The notes under the pieces were generated by a model that saw only the letters and a program-made list of their open reading frames with translations, ran no database searches and had not been told where the DNA came from. The position numbers and the translations under genes were made by a program. This document shows positions 26,637 to 38,325 of a DNA stretch of 64,000 nucleotides, one piece after another (position 1 is the first letter of the stretch; each line of letters starts with the position of its first letter). Origin of the DNA: Stagnimonas aquatica (GTDB lineage Bacteria > Pseudomonadota > Gammaproteobacteria > Nevskiales > Nevskiaceae); NCBI RefSeq assembly GCF_003730135.1, contig NZ_RJVO01000004.1:1-64000 (forward strand), given 5' to 3'.

Positions 26637-26640
<4 letters not shown>
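25633..26640 (-). CDS. WD40-repeat protein
   Basis: The 335-residue protein consists of about seven beta-propeller blades. Examples are LGLAWGRKWLASAGQDGHARLWDARQG, WTPDGKRLASAGGKTARLWDESG and LSWSPDGKVIACGCLDKSVHFW, each with the usual SxDGxxLASxxxDxxxxLWD spacing. It has no signal peptide and should be a cytoplasmic scaffold. It overlaps both neighbours by ATGA-type junctions. A link with the COG0523 GTPase upstream, for example in metalloprotein assembly, is inferred only from that coupling. Confidence 0.85.
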
Positions 26641-28076
<1,436 letters not shown>

Positions 28077-28175
28077 GTGCTTGGCCTGCGGGTAGCCCGA
28101 AAAGGGGGCGTAGTTTAAGGGGCGCTAAGGGTTATCATCGCGCCCCCGGCCACCAACAGACCCCGTCCGCGCCCG

Positions 28176-29051
28176 ATGACCGCTGCCCTCGTCCTGCCCG
28201 ACCTGACCGCCCTGCCCAAGACCGGCCCGCTGTTCGGCCGCGCCGCCCTGACCGCCCGCCGCAAGGGCAAGGCCAGTTCCAGCATCCCGGCCAATGCCGT
28301 GACCCTGCGTGGCCTGCGCTTCGATGCGGCGCACATCGCCGCCTACAACGCCGTCTGCGGCCTGCCGGAGGGCACGTTCGCGCTCACCTACCCGCAGGTG
28401 CTGGCCGCACCGCTGCACATGCATGTGCTGCTCCAGTCCAATTACCCCTTCCCGCTGCTGGGCATGGTGCATATCGCCAATGTCATCGAGCAGAAGGCCG
28501 TGCTCGACCTCGACGCCAGCTACGACCTGCGCGTGCAGGTCGGTGACAGCCGTCGGGTGCCGCAGGGCCTCGAAGTGGACCTGCGTACCGAGCTGCTGGC
28601 CGGCACCGAGCCGGTGTGGAGCGCGGTGACCACCGTCCTGCACCGCCTGCCGGGCAAGCCGGGCGCGCGCAAGGCGCCGCCCCCGCCGCCGCCGGCCGCC
28701 GCCGCGCAGTACCGGCCGTTCAGCGTGCCGGAGGACATCGGCCGCCGCTACGCACCGGTTTCCAAGGACTACAACCCCATCCATCTCTACGCGCTCACCG
28801 CCAAGGCCTTCGGCTTCCCCCGCGCCATCGCCCACGGCATGTGGAGCGTCGCCCGCTGCCTGGGCGAGCTGCTGCCGCAACTGGATCAGGCGCCTGCGCG
28901 GCTGGAAGTGCGCTTCAAGCAGCCGCTGCTGCTGCCCAGCCGGGTCACCCTCAAGTTTCAGGCTCGCAACCAGGGATTCGACTTTGATCTACTGGCCCGC
29001 GAGGGTGGAAAGCTGCATTTGAGTGGCCGCCTGGACGGCAGCCTGAAGTAA
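28176..29051 (+). CDS. MaoC-like dehydratase (double hot-dog)
   Basis: The 291-residue protein looks like a tandem hot-dog hydratase. The C-terminal half holds the MaoC hydratase-2 motif YAPVSKDYNPIHLYALTAKAFGFPRAIAHGMW, with the catalytic Asp and His. The N-terminal half (around LTYPQVLAAPLHMHVLLQSNYPFPLLGMVHI) is a decayed hot-dog unit. A Pro-rich linker (APPPPPPAAAA) separates them. It would hydrate an enoyl-CoA or enoyl-ACP in lipid metabolism; the exact substrate is open. No ribosome site is obvious before the ATG at 28176. Confidence 0.8.
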   Translation: MTAALVLPDLTALPKTGPLFGRAALTARRKGKASSSIPANAVTLRGLRFDAAHIAAYNAVCGLPEGTFALTYPQVLAAPLHMHVLLQSNYPFPLLGMVHIANVIEQKAVLDLDASYDLRVQVGDSRRVPQGLEVDLRTELLAGTEPVWSAVTTVLHRLPGKPGARKAPPPPPPAAAAQYRPFSVPEDIGRRYAPVSKDYNPIHLYALTAKAFGFPRAIAHGMWSVARCLGELLPQLDQAPARLEVRFKQPLLLPSRVTLKFQARNQGFDFDLLAREGGKLHLSGRLDGSLK

Positions 29052-29121
29052 AGTACGCGCCGCGAACATTTGGGAGGCCGGGCGGCCCGGCCAAAACTCA
29101 CGACAACTTACGGAGCTTTAC

Positions 29122-30030
29122 ATGCGGATTCGCAAAGCGGTGTTCCCGGTCGCCGGTCTCGGCACCCGTTTCCTCCCGGCCACCAAGGCCTCGGCCAAGG
29201 AAATGCTGCCGGTGGTGGACAAGCCGCTGATCCAGTACGCCGTGCAGGAGGCGATCTCCGCCGGCGCCGAAGAGCTGATCTTCGTCACCGGCCGTTCGAA
29301 GAATTCGATCATGGATCACTTCGACAAGGCCTACGAGCTGGAGGCCGAGCTGGCCGCCCGCAACAAGACCAAGCTCCTGGAGACGGTGCAGGAAATCCTG
29401 CCGCCCGGCATCACCTGCATCTTCATCCGCCAGGCCGAAGCCCTGGGCCTGGGCCACGCCGTGCTCTGCGCCTGGCCGGCGGTGGGTGACGAGGACTTCT
29501 CGGTGATCCTCGCGGACGACCTGATCGACGGCAAGCTGCGTCCCTGCCTGGCGCAGATGCAGCGCGTCTACCAGGAATACGGCACTAGCGTCATCGCCAC
29601 CCAGCGGGTGCCGATGGACGAGGTCAGCAGCTACGGCGTGGTCGAGACCCAGCCGGTGGCCCCGGGCCTGGGTGAGATCCGCCGCATCGTCGAAAAGCCG
29701 AAGAAGGAAGACGCGCCGAGCAACCTCGCCGTCGTCGGCCGCTACATCCTGACGCCGCGCATCTTCAAGCTGCTGGAGCGCACCCAGCGCGGTGCCGGCG
29801 GCGAAATCCAGCTCACCGACGCGATCAGCCAGATGATCCAGGAGCAGACGGTGCTGGCCTATGAATTCGAGGGCACCCGCTACGACTGCGGCAGCAAGCT
29901 CGGCTACCTGAAGGCGAACGTCGAGTTCGGCCTCAAGCATCCGGAGCTGGCTGGCGACTTCCGCGAGTACCTCGGTGAGCTGACCGGCGACTGGAAAAAG
30001 CCCGAGAAGGCCGAAAAGGCCAAGAAATAA
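29122..30030 (+). CDS. galU: UTP-glucose-1-phosphate uridylyltransferase
   Basis: GalU makes UDP-glucose from UTP and glucose-1-phosphate in the cytoplasm, feeding Ugd (start of window) and glycan synthesis. The 302-residue protein has the nucleotidyltransferase start AVFPVAGLGTRFLPATKASAKEMLPVVDKPLIQYAVQEA, the metal-binding Asp in VILADDLID, the sugar-binding VEKP and the ending with EFEGTRYDCGSKLGYL. The C-terminus adds a Lys-rich tail. CGGAG lies about 8 bases upstream of the ATG. Confidence 0.95.
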   Translation: MRIRKAVFPVAGLGTRFLPATKASAKEMLPVVDKPLIQYAVQEAISAGAEELIFVTGRSKNSIMDHFDKAYELEAELAARNKTKLLETVQEILPPGITCIFIRQAEALGLGHAVLCAWPAVGDEDFSVILADDLIDGKLRPCLAQMQRVYQEYGTSVIATQRVPMDEVSSYGVVETQPVAPGLGEIRRIVEKPKKEDAPSNLAVVGRYILTPRIFKLLERTQRGAGGEIQLTDAISQMIQEQTVLAYEFEGTRYDCGSKLGYLKANVEFGLKHPELAGDFREYLGELTGDWKKPEKAEKAKK

Positions 30031-30043
30031 GCAAACCCCAACA

Positions 30044-30063
30044 GCGCCGCCGCCGGGCGGCGC
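30044..30063 (+). terminator. Strong hairpin after galU (possible terminator)
   Basis: GCGCCGCC (30044-30051) pairs perfectly with GGCGGCGC (30056-30063) over a GCCG loop, 13 bases after the galU stop. The following bases (AAATCGTTT) lack a proper T-run, so intrinsic termination is uncertain and it may act as an RNA-stability hairpin. Confidence 0.45.
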
Positions 30064-30130
30064 AAATCGTTTCGAGGCCAGCTTTCAGCGGCTTAAAGCC
30101 CCGACCGATCCCTACCCGGCGGGAGAATGC

Positions 30131-32971
30131 ATGAGCGGTAGCAAGTACAACACCCTGGTCGCCACCTCTTCGATCTCCGGCGGTAACGCCGTGTACGTGG
30201 AAGAGGCTTATGAGCGCTTTCTCGAAGACCCGAACTCGGTCGACGAGACCTGGCGCAACTACTTCCGCAGCCTGAACGGCGCGGGGGATGTTCCGCATGG
30301 CCCGGTCCGGGCGCGGTTCGAGGCCTTGGCGCAGCAGCCGAAGACGGTGGTCGCCCCGGCGACCTCGATGGACGCGGTGGCGGCCGAAAAGCAGGCCGGC
30401 GTGCTGCGGCTGATCAACTACTACCGCGTGCGCGGTCACCAGGCGGCCAAGCTGGACCCGCTGGGTCTGGCGCCGACCCCGGCGCTGCAGGATCTCGACC
30501 CGACCTTCCACGGCCTGTCGCCGCAGGACATGGACACGGTGTTCAACACCGGCAGCCTCGCCTACGCCGACCGCCTGCCGCTGCGCGAGATCATCAAGCT
30601 GATGAAGGCGGTGTACACCGACACCATCGGCGCCGAGTACATGTACATCACCGAGACGGCGCAGAAGCGCTGGATCCAGAAGCGTCTCGAAGCCCAGGTC
30701 TACCAGCCCAAGCTGCCGCCGGAGCGCCGCAAGGAAGTGCTGCTGCAGATGACCGCCGCTGAAGGTCTGGAGCGCTATCTGCACAACAAGTACGTCGGCC
30801 AGAAGCGCTTCTCGCTGGAAGGTGGCGAGGCGATGATCCCGGCGCTCGACGAAGCCATGCGCGCCAGCGCCGAGGCCGGCGCCGAGGAGATGGTGATCGG
30901 CATGGCCCACCGTGGCCGTCTCAATGTGCTGATCAACATCCTCGGCAAGTCGCCCAAGGATCTGTTCGCCGAGTTCGAGGGCAAGTACTCGGCCGAGAGC
31001 CTGACCCGCGCCGGCGACGTGAAGTACCACCAGGGCTTCTCCACCGACGTGGAAGTGGCCGGCAAGCGCCTGCACCTGGTGCTGGCCTTCAATCCCTCGC
31101 ATCTGGAGATCGTCAATCCGGTGGTGGAAGGCAGCGTCAAGGCGCGCCAGACCCGCCGCCACGACGACATCGGCCAGAAGGTGGTGCCGGTGCTGATCCA
31201 CGGCGACGCCGCCTTCGCCGGCCAGGGCGTGGTGATGGAAACCCTCCAGCTCAGCCACAGCAAGGGCTACAGCACCGGCGGCACCCTGCATGTGATCGTC
31301 AACAACCAGATCGGCTTCACCACCCCGAACCCGATCGAAGCCAACCCCGGCCACGAGGCGCGCACCAGCCGCTACTGCACCGACCTCGCGAAGATGCTGG
31401 AAGCGCCGGTGTTCCACGTGAACGGCGACGACCCGGACGCGGTGGTGTTCGTCACCCGCCTGGCGATGGACTTCCGCAACGCCTTCCACAAGGACGTGAT
31501 CGTCGACATCTGCTGCTACCGCCGTCTCGGCCACAACGAGGCCGACGAGCCCAGCGTCACCAGCCCGGTGATGTACGAGACCATCAAGAAGCTGCCGACC
31601 ACCCTGACGCTCTACGGCCAGAAGCTGGTGGGCGAGAAGGTGGTGGCTAGCGACGAGCCGGAAAAGCTGATCCGCGCCTACCGCGACGGCCTCGACAAGG
31701 GCGAGAACATCGCCCGTGCCACGCTCGGTTTCGTCGGCAACCAGTACACCGTCAACTGGTCGCTGTACGGCAAGGGCGAGTGGAGCGATCCGGTCGATAC
31801 CTCGGTGTCGCAGGACAGCATCCGCGTGCTCGCCGGCAAGCTGCTGGCGCTGCCGGAAGGCTTCACCCTGCATCCTCGCGTCGCCAAGATCATGGACGAC
31901 CGCGCCAAGATGGCGGCCGGCGAGCTGGCGATGGACTGGGGCTTTGCCGAGACCATGGCCTACGCCACGCTGGTGAACGAGGGCTTCGCGGTGCGCATCT
32001 GCGGCCAGGACGTGCGCCGTGGCACCTTCTTCCACCGCCACGCCACCATCCACGACGCCAAGACCGGCGAGCGGGTCACGCCGCTGCGCCATCTGCACAG
32101 CGACAAGAACAAATTCATCATCAACGACACCCTGCTGTCGGAAGAGGGCGTGCTCGGTTTCGAGTACGGCTACTCGACCACCGACCCGGACTCGCTGGTG
32201 ATCTGGGAAGCGCAGTTCGGCGACTTCGCCAACGGCGCCCAGGTGGTGGTGGACCAGTTCATTGCCGCCGGCTACGCCAAGTGGGCGCGGCTCTGCGGCC
32301 TGGTGATGTTCCTGCCGCACGGCTATGAAGGGCAGGGGCCGGAGCACTCCTCGGGCCGCCTGGAGCGCTATCTGCAGCTCTGCGCCGGCAACAACATGCA
32401 GGTCTGCGTGCCCTCGACCCCGGCGCAGATGTTCCACATGCTGCGCCGGCAGATGAAGCGCAGCCTGCGCCTGCCGCTGATCGTGATGACCCCGAAGTCG
32501 CTGCTACGTCATCCGCAGTCGGTTTCGACCCTGGACGACCTCACCAAGGGCCGCTTCCAGCCGATCATCCCGGAGACCGAAGCGCTCGACGCCAAGAAGG
32601 TCAAGCGCATCGTGTTCTGCTCCGGCAAGCTCTACTTCGAGCTGGTCACCGCCCGCGAGAAGGAAGGCTTGAAGGACGTCGCCATCGTCCGCATCGAGCA
32701 GCTCTATCCCTTCCCGCGCGCCGAGTACGAGGCCGCGCTTGCCGCCTATCCCAAGGCCAAGCAGGTGGTCTGGGCGCAGGAAGAGCCGGAGAACCAGGGC
32801 GCCTGGTATCAGATCAAGCATCGCCTGGCCGCCTACCTGGGCGATCAGCACGAGCTGCTCTACGCCACCCGCGCCGGCACTTCGACCACGGCGGTCGGCT
32901 ACCTGAAGGTGCACAACAAGGAACAGGCGGAAGTCGTTGCCGCCGCACTGACCGGCGGCCAGCCGGTCTGA
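30131..32971 (+). CDS. sucA: 2-oxoglutarate dehydrogenase E1 component
   Basis: SucA is the thiamine-diphosphate E1 subunit of the oxoglutarate dehydrogenase complex of the TCA cycle. The 946-residue protein has the typical N-terminal segment ([27 protein letters not shown]), the [13 protein letters not shown] active-site block, the ThDP/Mg site [15 protein letters not shown] and NNQIGFTT, and the C-terminal pyrimidine-binding part ([20 protein letters not shown]). Full family length. GGGAG lies before the ATG. sucB follows after 49 bases; sdh genes, which often precede it, are not here. Confidence 0.97.
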   Translation: MSGSKYNTLVATSSISGGNAVYVEEAYERFLEDPNSVDETWRNYFRSLNGAGDVPHGPVRARFEALAQQPKTVVAPATSMDAVAAEKQAGVLRLINYYRVRGHQAAKLDPLGLAPTPALQDLDPTFHGLSPQDMDTVFNTGSLAYADRLPLREIIKLMKAVYTDTIGAEYMYITETAQKRWIQKRLEAQVYQPKLPPERRKEVLLQMTAAEGLERYLHNKYVGQKRFSLEGGEAMIPALDEAMRASAEAGAEEMVIGMAHRGRLNVLINILGKSPKDLFAEFEGKYSAESLTRAGDVKYHQGFSTDVEVAGKRLHLVLAFNPSHLEIVNPVVEGSVKARQTRRHDDIGQKVVPVLIHGDAAFAGQGVVMETLQLSHSKGYSTGGTLHVIVNNQIGFTTPNPIEANPGHEARTSRYCTDLAKMLEAPVFHVNGDDPDAVVFVTRLAMDFRNAFHKDVIVDICCYRRLGHNEADEPSVTSPVMYETIKKLPTTLTLYGQKLVGEKVVASDEPEKLIRAYRDGLDKGENIARATLGFVGNQYTVNWSLYGKGEWSDPVDTSVSQDSIRVLAGKLLALPEGFTLHPRVAKIMDDRAKMAAGELAMDWGFAETMAYATLVNEGFAVRICGQDVRRGTFFHRHATIHDAKTGERVTPLRHLHSDKNKFIINDTLLSEEGVLGFEYGYSTTDPDSLVIWEAQFGDFANGAQVVVDQFIAAGYAKWARLCGLVMFLPHGYEGQGPEHSSGRLERYLQLCAGNNMQVCVPSTPAQMFHMLRRQMKRSLRLPLIVMTPKSLLRHPQSVSTLDDLTKGRFQPIIPETEALDAKKVKRIVFCSGKLYFELVTAREKEGLKDVAIVRIEQLYPFPRAEYEAALAAYPKAKQVVWAQEEPENQGAWYQIKHRLAAYLGDQHELLYATRAGTSTTAVGYLKVHNKEQAEVVAAALTGGQPV

Positions 32972-33020
32972 ACCGCATTCGCATAACCCGCAAAACAAAC
33001 ACGTCGGAGAACAGCGCCAC

Positions 33021-34256
33021 ATGGCCATCGAAATCAAAGTCCCCAACCTGCCGGAGTCGGTGTCCTCGGCGACGGTTGCCACCTGGCACGTCAAGGCCGG
33101 CGACACGGTCAAGCGCGAGCAGAACCTGGTGGATCTGGAAACCGACAAGGTGATGCTGGAAGTGCCGGCCACCGCCGACGGCGTGCTCACCGAGATTCGC
33201 ATCCAGCCCGGCGCGACGGTGCAGGCCGGCGACGTGATCGGCATCCTCACCGAGGGCGCGGCGGCGGCCGCGCCGGCGGCACCCGCAGCCGCTGCTGCTG
33301 CGCCGGTCAAGGCCGAGGCGGCGACCAGCGCCGCCAGCGCCGAGGACGTGCAGGGGCCGGCAGTGCGCAAGCTGCTGGCCGAACTGGGCCTGTCGGCCGA
33401 AGGCATTCCCGCCAGCGGCCGGGGTGGTCGCCTGACCGTCGAGGACGTCAAGGCCTATGCCGCCAGCAAGCCGGCGGCGGCGCCCAAGGCCGCAGCGCCC
33501 GCTCCGGCTCCGGTGGCCGCGGCACCGGCCGCGCCGCGCAGCGAGGAGCGGGTGCCGATGACCCGCATCCGCGCGCGCATCGCCGAGCGGCTGAAGGAAG
33601 CGCAGAACACCGCCGCCATGCTCACCACCTTCAACGAGGTGGACCTGTCGGCGGTCGATGCCATCCGTGGCAAGTACAAGGACCAGTTCGAGAAGACCCA
33701 CGGCGTCAAGCTCGGCTACATGAGCTTCTTCGTGCGCGCGGCGGTCGAGGCGCTGAAGAAGTTCCCGGCGGTCAATGCCTCCATCGACGGCGGCGACATC
33801 GTCTATCACAACTACTACGACATCGGCATCGCGGTCAGCTCGCCGCGCGGTCTGGTGGTGCCGATCCTCAAGGATGCCGACCTGCTCGGGCTCGCCGGCG
33901 TCGAGAAGGCCATTGGCGTCTTCGGCACCAAGGCCAAGGACAACAAGCTGTCGCTGGAAGATCTCACCGGAGGTACCTTCTCGATCACCAACGGCGGTGT
34001 ATTCGGCTCGCTGATCTCCACGCCCATCCTCAACCCCCCCCAGAGCGCCATCCTGGGCATGCACGGCATCAACGAGCGCCTGCTCGATGTCGAGCTGAAC
34101 GCCGACGGCACCGTCAAGCGGCTGAAGAAGGGCAAGATGATGTATCTCGCGCTCTCCTACGATCACCGCATCATCGACGGCCGCGAGGCGGTGCTGTTCC
34201 TGCGCACCATCAAGGAGTGCCTGGAAGATCCTGCGCGCCTGCTGCTCAATCTGTAA
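33021..34256 (+). CDS. sucB: 2-oxoglutarate dehydrogenase E2 (dihydrolipoyl succinyltransferase)
   Basis: SucB carries succinyl groups on lipoate and transfers them to CoA. The 411-residue protein has one lipoyl domain (Lys43 in [10 protein letters not shown]), an Ala/Pro-rich linker, an E3-binding domain (about 108-145, [23 protein letters not shown]-like), a second linker and the catalytic domain with [12 protein letters not shown] (His382, Asp386). It pairs with SucA upstream and Lpd downstream. A strong intrinsic terminator follows 23 bases after the stop, separating it from the porin and lpdA. Confidence 0.97.
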   Translation: MAIEIKVPNLPESVSSATVATWHVKAGDTVKREQNLVDLETDKVMLEVPATADGVLTEIRIQPGATVQAGDVIGILTEGAAAAAPAAPAAAAAAPVKAEAATSAASAEDVQGPAVRKLLAELGLSAEGIPASGRGGRLTVEDVKAYAASKPAAAPKAAAPAPAPVAAAPAAPRSEERVPMTRIRARIAERLKEAQNTAAMLTTFNEVDLSAVDAIRGKYKDQFEKTHGVKLGYMSFFVRAAVEALKKFPAVNASIDGGDIVYHNYYDIGIAVSSPRGLVVPILKDADLLGLAGVEKAIGVFGTKAKDNKLSLEDLTGGTFSITNGGVFGSLISTPILNPPQSAILGMHGINERLLDVELNADGTVKRLKKGKMMYLALSYDHRIIDGREAVLFLRTIKECLEDPARLLLNL

Positions 34257-34279
34257 GCCGAGTCGCCGCGCAAGCCCTG

Positions 34280-34307
34280 GCGCGCCCCCGGAGGGGCGCG
34301 CTTTTTT
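34280..34307 (+). terminator. Intrinsic terminator of sucAB
   Basis: GCGCGCCCC (34280-34288) pairs with GGGGCGCGC (34293-34301) over a CGGA loop, followed by six T (34302-34307). A nine-base GC stem with a T-run is a textbook rho-independent terminator. Confidence 0.93.
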
Positions 34308-34352
34308 GTTTCGCGCCGGTCACAATCAGCCATCGTTCAAAGGAGAGGAAGA

Positions 34353-35456
34353 ATGCGCCGTCTAGCCCCCGCCGCCCTGATGCTGTCTGCGGTCGCCGTG
34401 CCCGCCCAGGCCCTGGAAACCGAACTGAACCTCAACACCTACCTGGCCGGCTCCCTGCGCTATCTGGAGTCCGACTTCGAGACCGGCGAAGACCAGTTCG
34501 AGGGCACCAACAACGCCTCGCGGCTGAGCCTCAAGGGCAGCGTCAAGAACGACTATGCGCGGCTGTTCGGCGTCTATGATCGGGGCCTGCGCAACGACAA
34601 GGCCGGCATCGAGCCTGAGCGGCAGATCTATCTGGGCGTGGATACCGCCTACGGCCAGTTGCTGGCCGGCAAGAAGGCCAGTGAGTACCGCCTGAGTGGC
34701 GAGCGCCTCGATCCCTTCTACGACACCAGCGTCGCCGGCTTCAACGGCCGCGCCCAGAGCGAGGGCGCCAGCTATGGTTTGTCCAATCTCAGCAATGGCT
34801 ATTCCCGCAACATGATCGGCTATAGCACGCCGAACCTGTATGACCAGTTGCGGCTCAATGCGGCGGTGTTCCTGAACGACAAGGACGCCCCCAACGACGA
34901 GATGGACTACAGCGCTGGCGGCTCGCTCACCGTGCCCGGTCTGGTCGAGGGCACCCAGGCCACCGTCGGCGCGCAGTATCTGAAGATCGAGAACGTCGCC
35001 GCCTTCGCGGCCGGTGACGCTGGCCGCAACGAGTTGCTGGCGGTCGCTGGTTCGCCGGGTGTGTCCACCAGCTACCGGGCCTACGCGGCCTACACGGCGC
35101 CGCGATACAGCCTTGGTGTTTCCTTCGAGAACGTCGATGTCGCCTCCGAGCCGGATGCGCGTCGCTACTACTACCTGGCCGGCACCTATGCCCTGAGCGA
35201 GACCCTGCGTCTGGCCGGCAGCTTCGGCTACCTGGACTTCAAGCCCGGCAGCCCGGAGTTGTCCGGTCAGGGTTACAGCCTGGGCCTGTTCCGCAAGCTG
35301 AACGCGAACACCAATGCCTACCTGGCCGCCCGGCAGGTGTCGCTGGATACCGGCGGCGACAGCAGCTCCATCGCGGTCGGCGTGAGCATCAACTTCGACG
35401 TCAAGCTCTATCCCTTCTCCTTTGGTGGCGGCGACGACGAGACGGCTGCGGAATAG
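34353..35456 (+). CDS. Gram-negative general porin-like outer-membrane protein
   Basis: The 367-residue protein has a signal peptide cleaved near AQA-LE (about residue 20). Alternating amphipathic beta strands follow throughout, with porin-type features such as RLSLKGSVKNDYARLFGVYD, GYSRNMIGYSTPNL and a C-terminal strand ending in an acidic extension (SFGGGDDETAAE). Porins usually end in Phe, so this tail is unusual. It would form a diffusion channel; specificity is not evident. AAGGAGAGGA before the ATG is a very strong ribosome site, suiting an abundant protein. It lies between the sucB terminator and lpdA. Confidence 0.8.
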   Translation: MRRLAPAALMLSAVAVPAQALETELNLNTYLAGSLRYLESDFETGEDQFEGTNNASRLSLKGSVKNDYARLFGVYDRGLRNDKAGIEPERQIYLGVDTAYGQLLAGKKASEYRLSGERLDPFYDTSVAGFNGRAQSEGASYGLSNLSNGYSRNMIGYSTPNLYDQLRLNAAVFLNDKDAPNDEMDYSAGGSLTVPGLVEGTQATVGAQYLKIENVAAFAAGDAGRNELLAVAGSPGVSTSYRAYAAYTAPRYSLGVSFENVDVASEPDARRYYYLAGTYALSETLRLAGSFGYLDFKPGSPELSGQGYSLGLFRKLNANTNAYLAARQVSLDTGGDSSSIAVGVSINFDVKLYPFSFGGGDDETAAE

Positions 35457-35506
35457 CCCTTGGCCGCCGTTACAATGCGCGGCATCGAAGCGAGGAGTGA
35501 AACAAC

Positions 35507-36955
35507 GTGAGCGCGACTGACAGCAGTGGTGACTGGGATGTAGTGGTGATCGGCGGCGGCACTGGCGGCTATCCGGCGGCGATCCGCGCCGGCCAGCTGG
35601 GCATGAAGGTGGCCTGCATCAACGCCTGGCTCAACCGTGACGGCAAGCCGGCCTACGGTGGCACCTGCCTCAACGCCGGCTGCATTCCCAGCAAGGCCCT
35701 GCTGGAAAGCTCGGAGATGTTCCACAAGGCCAATCACGAGCTGGCGCTGCACGGCGTGAAGGTCTCCGGCGTGGCGATGGACATCGCCACCATGCAGGCG
35801 CGCAAGACCAAGATCTGCTCCAGCCTCACCGGCGGCATCGCCGGCCTGTTCAAGGCCAACGGCGTGGTGGGCATGGAGGGCACCGCCAAGCTGCTCGGCA
35901 ACGGCCAAGTGGAATACACCCCGCATGCCGGCGACAAGCAGGTGCTCAAGGCCAAGCACATCATCGTCGCCACCGGCTCCGAGCCGGTGGAACTGAAGAT
36001 CGCGCCCTTCGATCACCAGTACATCTGTGACAGCTGGGATGCCCTGGACTTCACCGAGCCGCCGGCCCGCCTGGGCATCATCGGCGCCGGTGTGATCGGC
36101 GTCGAGCTGGGCAGCGTCTGGGCGCGCCTGGGCAGCAAGGTCACCATCCTCGAAGCGCTGCCGACCTTCCTGCCGATGGTCGATGCCACCATCGCCAAGG
36201 ACGCGCAGCGGCAGTTCGCCAAGCAGGGCCTGGACATCCGTCTCGGCGCCAAGGTGCAGAGCGCCAAGCTGGTCGGCAAGGAAGTGGTGGTGGAGTTCGA
36301 GTCGGAAGGCGCGATCAAGACCGAGACCTTCGACAAGCTGATCGTCGCCGTCGGTCGCCGGCCCTACACCAAGGGCCTGAACGCCGAAGGCATCGGTCTG
36401 GAACTCGACGCGCGCGGCTTCCTCAAGATCGATAAGCACTACCGCACCAACATCCCGGGCATCTACGGCAGCGGCGACGTGGTCGGCGGCGCGATGCTGG
36501 CGCACAAGGCCATCGAGGAGGGCATCGCCCTGGTCGAGCAGCTGCACGGCGAGAAGACCGAGGTCAATTACGACGCCATCCCCAGCGTGATCTACACCAC
36601 GCCGGAAGTCGCCTGGGCGGGCCTCTCGGAAGAGCAGGCCAAGGCCAAGGGCCACGAGGTGAAGACCGGCACCAGCCCCTTCGCCGCCAACGGCCGCGCC
36701 AAGGCGCTGGAAGCGGCGGTGGGCACGGTCAAGGTCATCAGCGACGCCAAGACCGACCGCATCCTCGGGGTGCACATGGTCGGCCCCTACGTCTCGGAAA
36801 TTCTGCAGTCGGTGATCGTCGCGCTGGAATTCGGTGCCACCACCGCCGATCTGCAACTGACCATGCACGGCCATCCGACCCTGGCCGAGGCCCTGCACGA
36901 GGCCTATCTGGCGGTCGATGGGCGCGCGATCCACGCCCTCAACAAGAAGAAGTAG
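35507..36955 (+). CDS. lpdA: Dihydrolipoyl dehydrogenase (E3)
   Basis: Lpd reoxidises dihydrolipoamide of the oxoglutarate dehydrogenase complex with FAD and NAD. The 482-residue protein has the FAD-binding DVVVIGGGTGGYPAAIRAGQLG, the redox-active disulfide Cys54/Cys59 in GGTCLNAGCIPSKALL, the NAD Rossmann motif GIIGAGVIGVELGSVWARLG, and the catalytic His in MHGHPTLAEALHEA (around 454-456). The start is a GTG at 35507 preceded by GAGGAG. It is close to sucAB as in related bacteria but separated by a terminator and the porin. Confidence 0.97.
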   Translation: MSATDSSGDWDVVVIGGGTGGYPAAIRAGQLGMKVACINAWLNRDGKPAYGGTCLNAGCIPSKALLESSEMFHKANHELALHGVKVSGVAMDIATMQARKTKICSSLTGGIAGLFKANGVVGMEGTAKLLGNGQVEYTPHAGDKQVLKAKHIIVATGSEPVELKIAPFDHQYICDSWDALDFTEPPARLGIIGAGVIGVELGSVWARLGSKVTILEALPTFLPMVDATIAKDAQRQFAKQGLDIRLGAKVQSAKLVGKEVVVEFESEGAIKTETFDKLIVAVGRRPYTKGLNAEGIGLELDARGFLKIDKHYRTNIPGIYGSGDVVGGAMLAHKAIEEGIALVEQLHGEKTEVNYDAIPSVIYTTPEVAWAGLSEEQAKAKGHEVKTGTSPFAANGRAKALEAAVGTVKVISDAKTDRILGVHMVGPYVSEILQSVIVALEFGATTADLQLTMHGHPTLAEALHEAYLAVDGRAIHALNKKK

Positions 36956-36965
36956 GGTGGGGCGG

Positions 36966-37571
36966 ATGCGCAAACTCAGTCTCGCTCTCGGCCTGTTGGC
37001 GGCCAGCGGTCTCGCCCGGGCCGAGTCGGTGGATTTCAACCTTGGGCCCGACAGCTTCCGTGGCTTTCTGTCCGGGCCGCTGTCCCGGCTGGCCGGCAAT
37101 CTTTCCGGTCAGTACGACACCGGCTTCATCTACAAGCAGGGCGAGGACAACTCGACCGACGCCAAGGACGCCGAGCTGAAACTGGCGCACTTCGGGGTGC
37201 TGGCCACCGGCGATGTCGGTGCCCGTGGTGCCGAGGCGGCCGCCGGCCTGGGCGCGCGGCTGATCTACGCCGACCGCGAGCTGGCCGGCGACTCCGCCAG
37301 CGGCGGCGCACTGGCCTTCGGTGGCCAATTCGATGTCCGCTGGCCGGGCTACGAGCGCGTTGGTGTCACCGGCTACGGCTGGTACGCGCCGGAACTCACC
37401 AGCTTTTCCGGTCTGAAGAGCTACCACGAGGTGGCGCTGGATCTCGAATTCGAAGTGGTGCGCGCGGCGGCGGTTTACGCCGGCTATCGCCTGGTCAATC
37501 TCAAGCCCGAGGCCGGTGGTGACGGCGAGGTGGATTCCTCCGGTCACATCGGCATTCGTCTCAACTTCTAG
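36966..37571 (+). CDS. YfaZ-family outer-membrane protein
   Basis: This 201-residue protein has a signal peptide ending near ARA-ES (about residue 20) and a small beta-barrel pattern with YfaZ-like blocks ([49 protein letters not shown]) ending in GIRLNF, a typical barrel C-terminus with terminal Phe. Function in the family is unknown. The ATG at 36966 lies 10 bases after the lpdA stop, so it is likely co-transcribed with lpdA. Confidence 0.75.
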   Translation: MRKLSLALGLLAASGLARAESVDFNLGPDSFRGFLSGPLSRLAGNLSGQYDTGFIYKQGEDNSTDAKDAELKLAHFGVLATGDVGARGAEAAAGLGARLIYADRELAGDSASGGALAFGGQFDVRWPGYERVGVTGYGWYAPELTSFSGLKSYHEVALDLEFEVVRAAAVYAGYRLVNLKPEAGGDGEVDSSGHIGIRLNF

Positions 37572-37587
37572 CTCTAGCGGAACCCCT

Positions 37588-38298
37588 ATGGGACGTGGAC
37601 CCAGTATCGCCGGCCGCAAGGCCGTGGAGGACGCCAAGCGCGGCCAGGTTTTCACCAAGCTGATCCGCGAGATCAGCATGGCGGCGCGGGCCGGCGGCAT
37701 CGACCCCGCCGGCAATCCGCGCTTGCGCATTGCCATCGACAAGGCGCTCGATGCCAACATGACCAAGGACACCGTCGAGCGGGCGCTCAAGCGCGCGGCG
37801 GGCGAGGGTGCGGATGCCACCCAGGAAATCCGCTACGAGGGTTACGGCGTTGGCGGCGTGGCGGTGATGGTGGACGCGATGACCGACAACCCGACGCGCA
37901 CCATCGCCGACGTCCGTCACGCCTTCAGCAAGTACGGCGGCAATGTCGGCACCAGCGGCTCGGTGGCCTTCCAGTTTTCCGAGGTTGGCGAGCTGATCTT
38001 CGAGTTGGATGGCGCCGCCAACGAGGAAAAGATCCTCGAAATCGCGCTGGAAGCCGGTGCCGACGACGTGGTCAGCGAAGATGGCTACTGCGATGTCATC
38101 ACCGCGCCGGCCGCGTTCGAGGCCGTCAAGAAAGCCCTGGAGGCGGCGGGACTCAAGCCCTTGCAGGCGGAAGTCACCATGCGCCCGGCCAACCGGGTGG
38201 CGGTGGCGGGCGAGGCCGCCGAGCAATTGCAGAAGATGCTCGATGCCCTGGAAGCCCTGGACGACGTGCAGGACGTCTATCACAACGCCGCGCTGTAG
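37588..38298 (+). CDS. yebC: YebC/PmpR-family DNA-binding or translation factor
   Basis: The 236-residue protein matches the YebC/TACO1 family across its length: [26 protein letters not shown] at the start, [36 protein letters not shown] and the end [20 protein letters not shown]. The usual start MAGHSKW is here MGRGPSIAG. YebC proteins have been described both as transcription regulators and as helpers of translation at difficult motifs. It stands immediately before ruvC as in many gammaproteobacteria. Confidence 0.95.
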   Translation: MGRGPSIAGRKAVEDAKRGQVFTKLIREISMAARAGGIDPAGNPRLRIAIDKALDANMTKDTVERALKRAAGEGADATQEIRYEGYGVGGVAVMVDAMTDNPTRTIADVRHAFSKYGGNVGTSGSVAFQFSEVGELIFELDGAANEEKILEIALEAGADDVVSEDGYCDVITAPAAFEAVKKALEAAGLKPLQAEVTMRPANRVAVAGEAAEQLQKMLDALEALDDVQDVYHNAAL

Positions 38299-38325
38299 CC
38301 AGCGGCGCACGGCAGGCAAGCAGAC

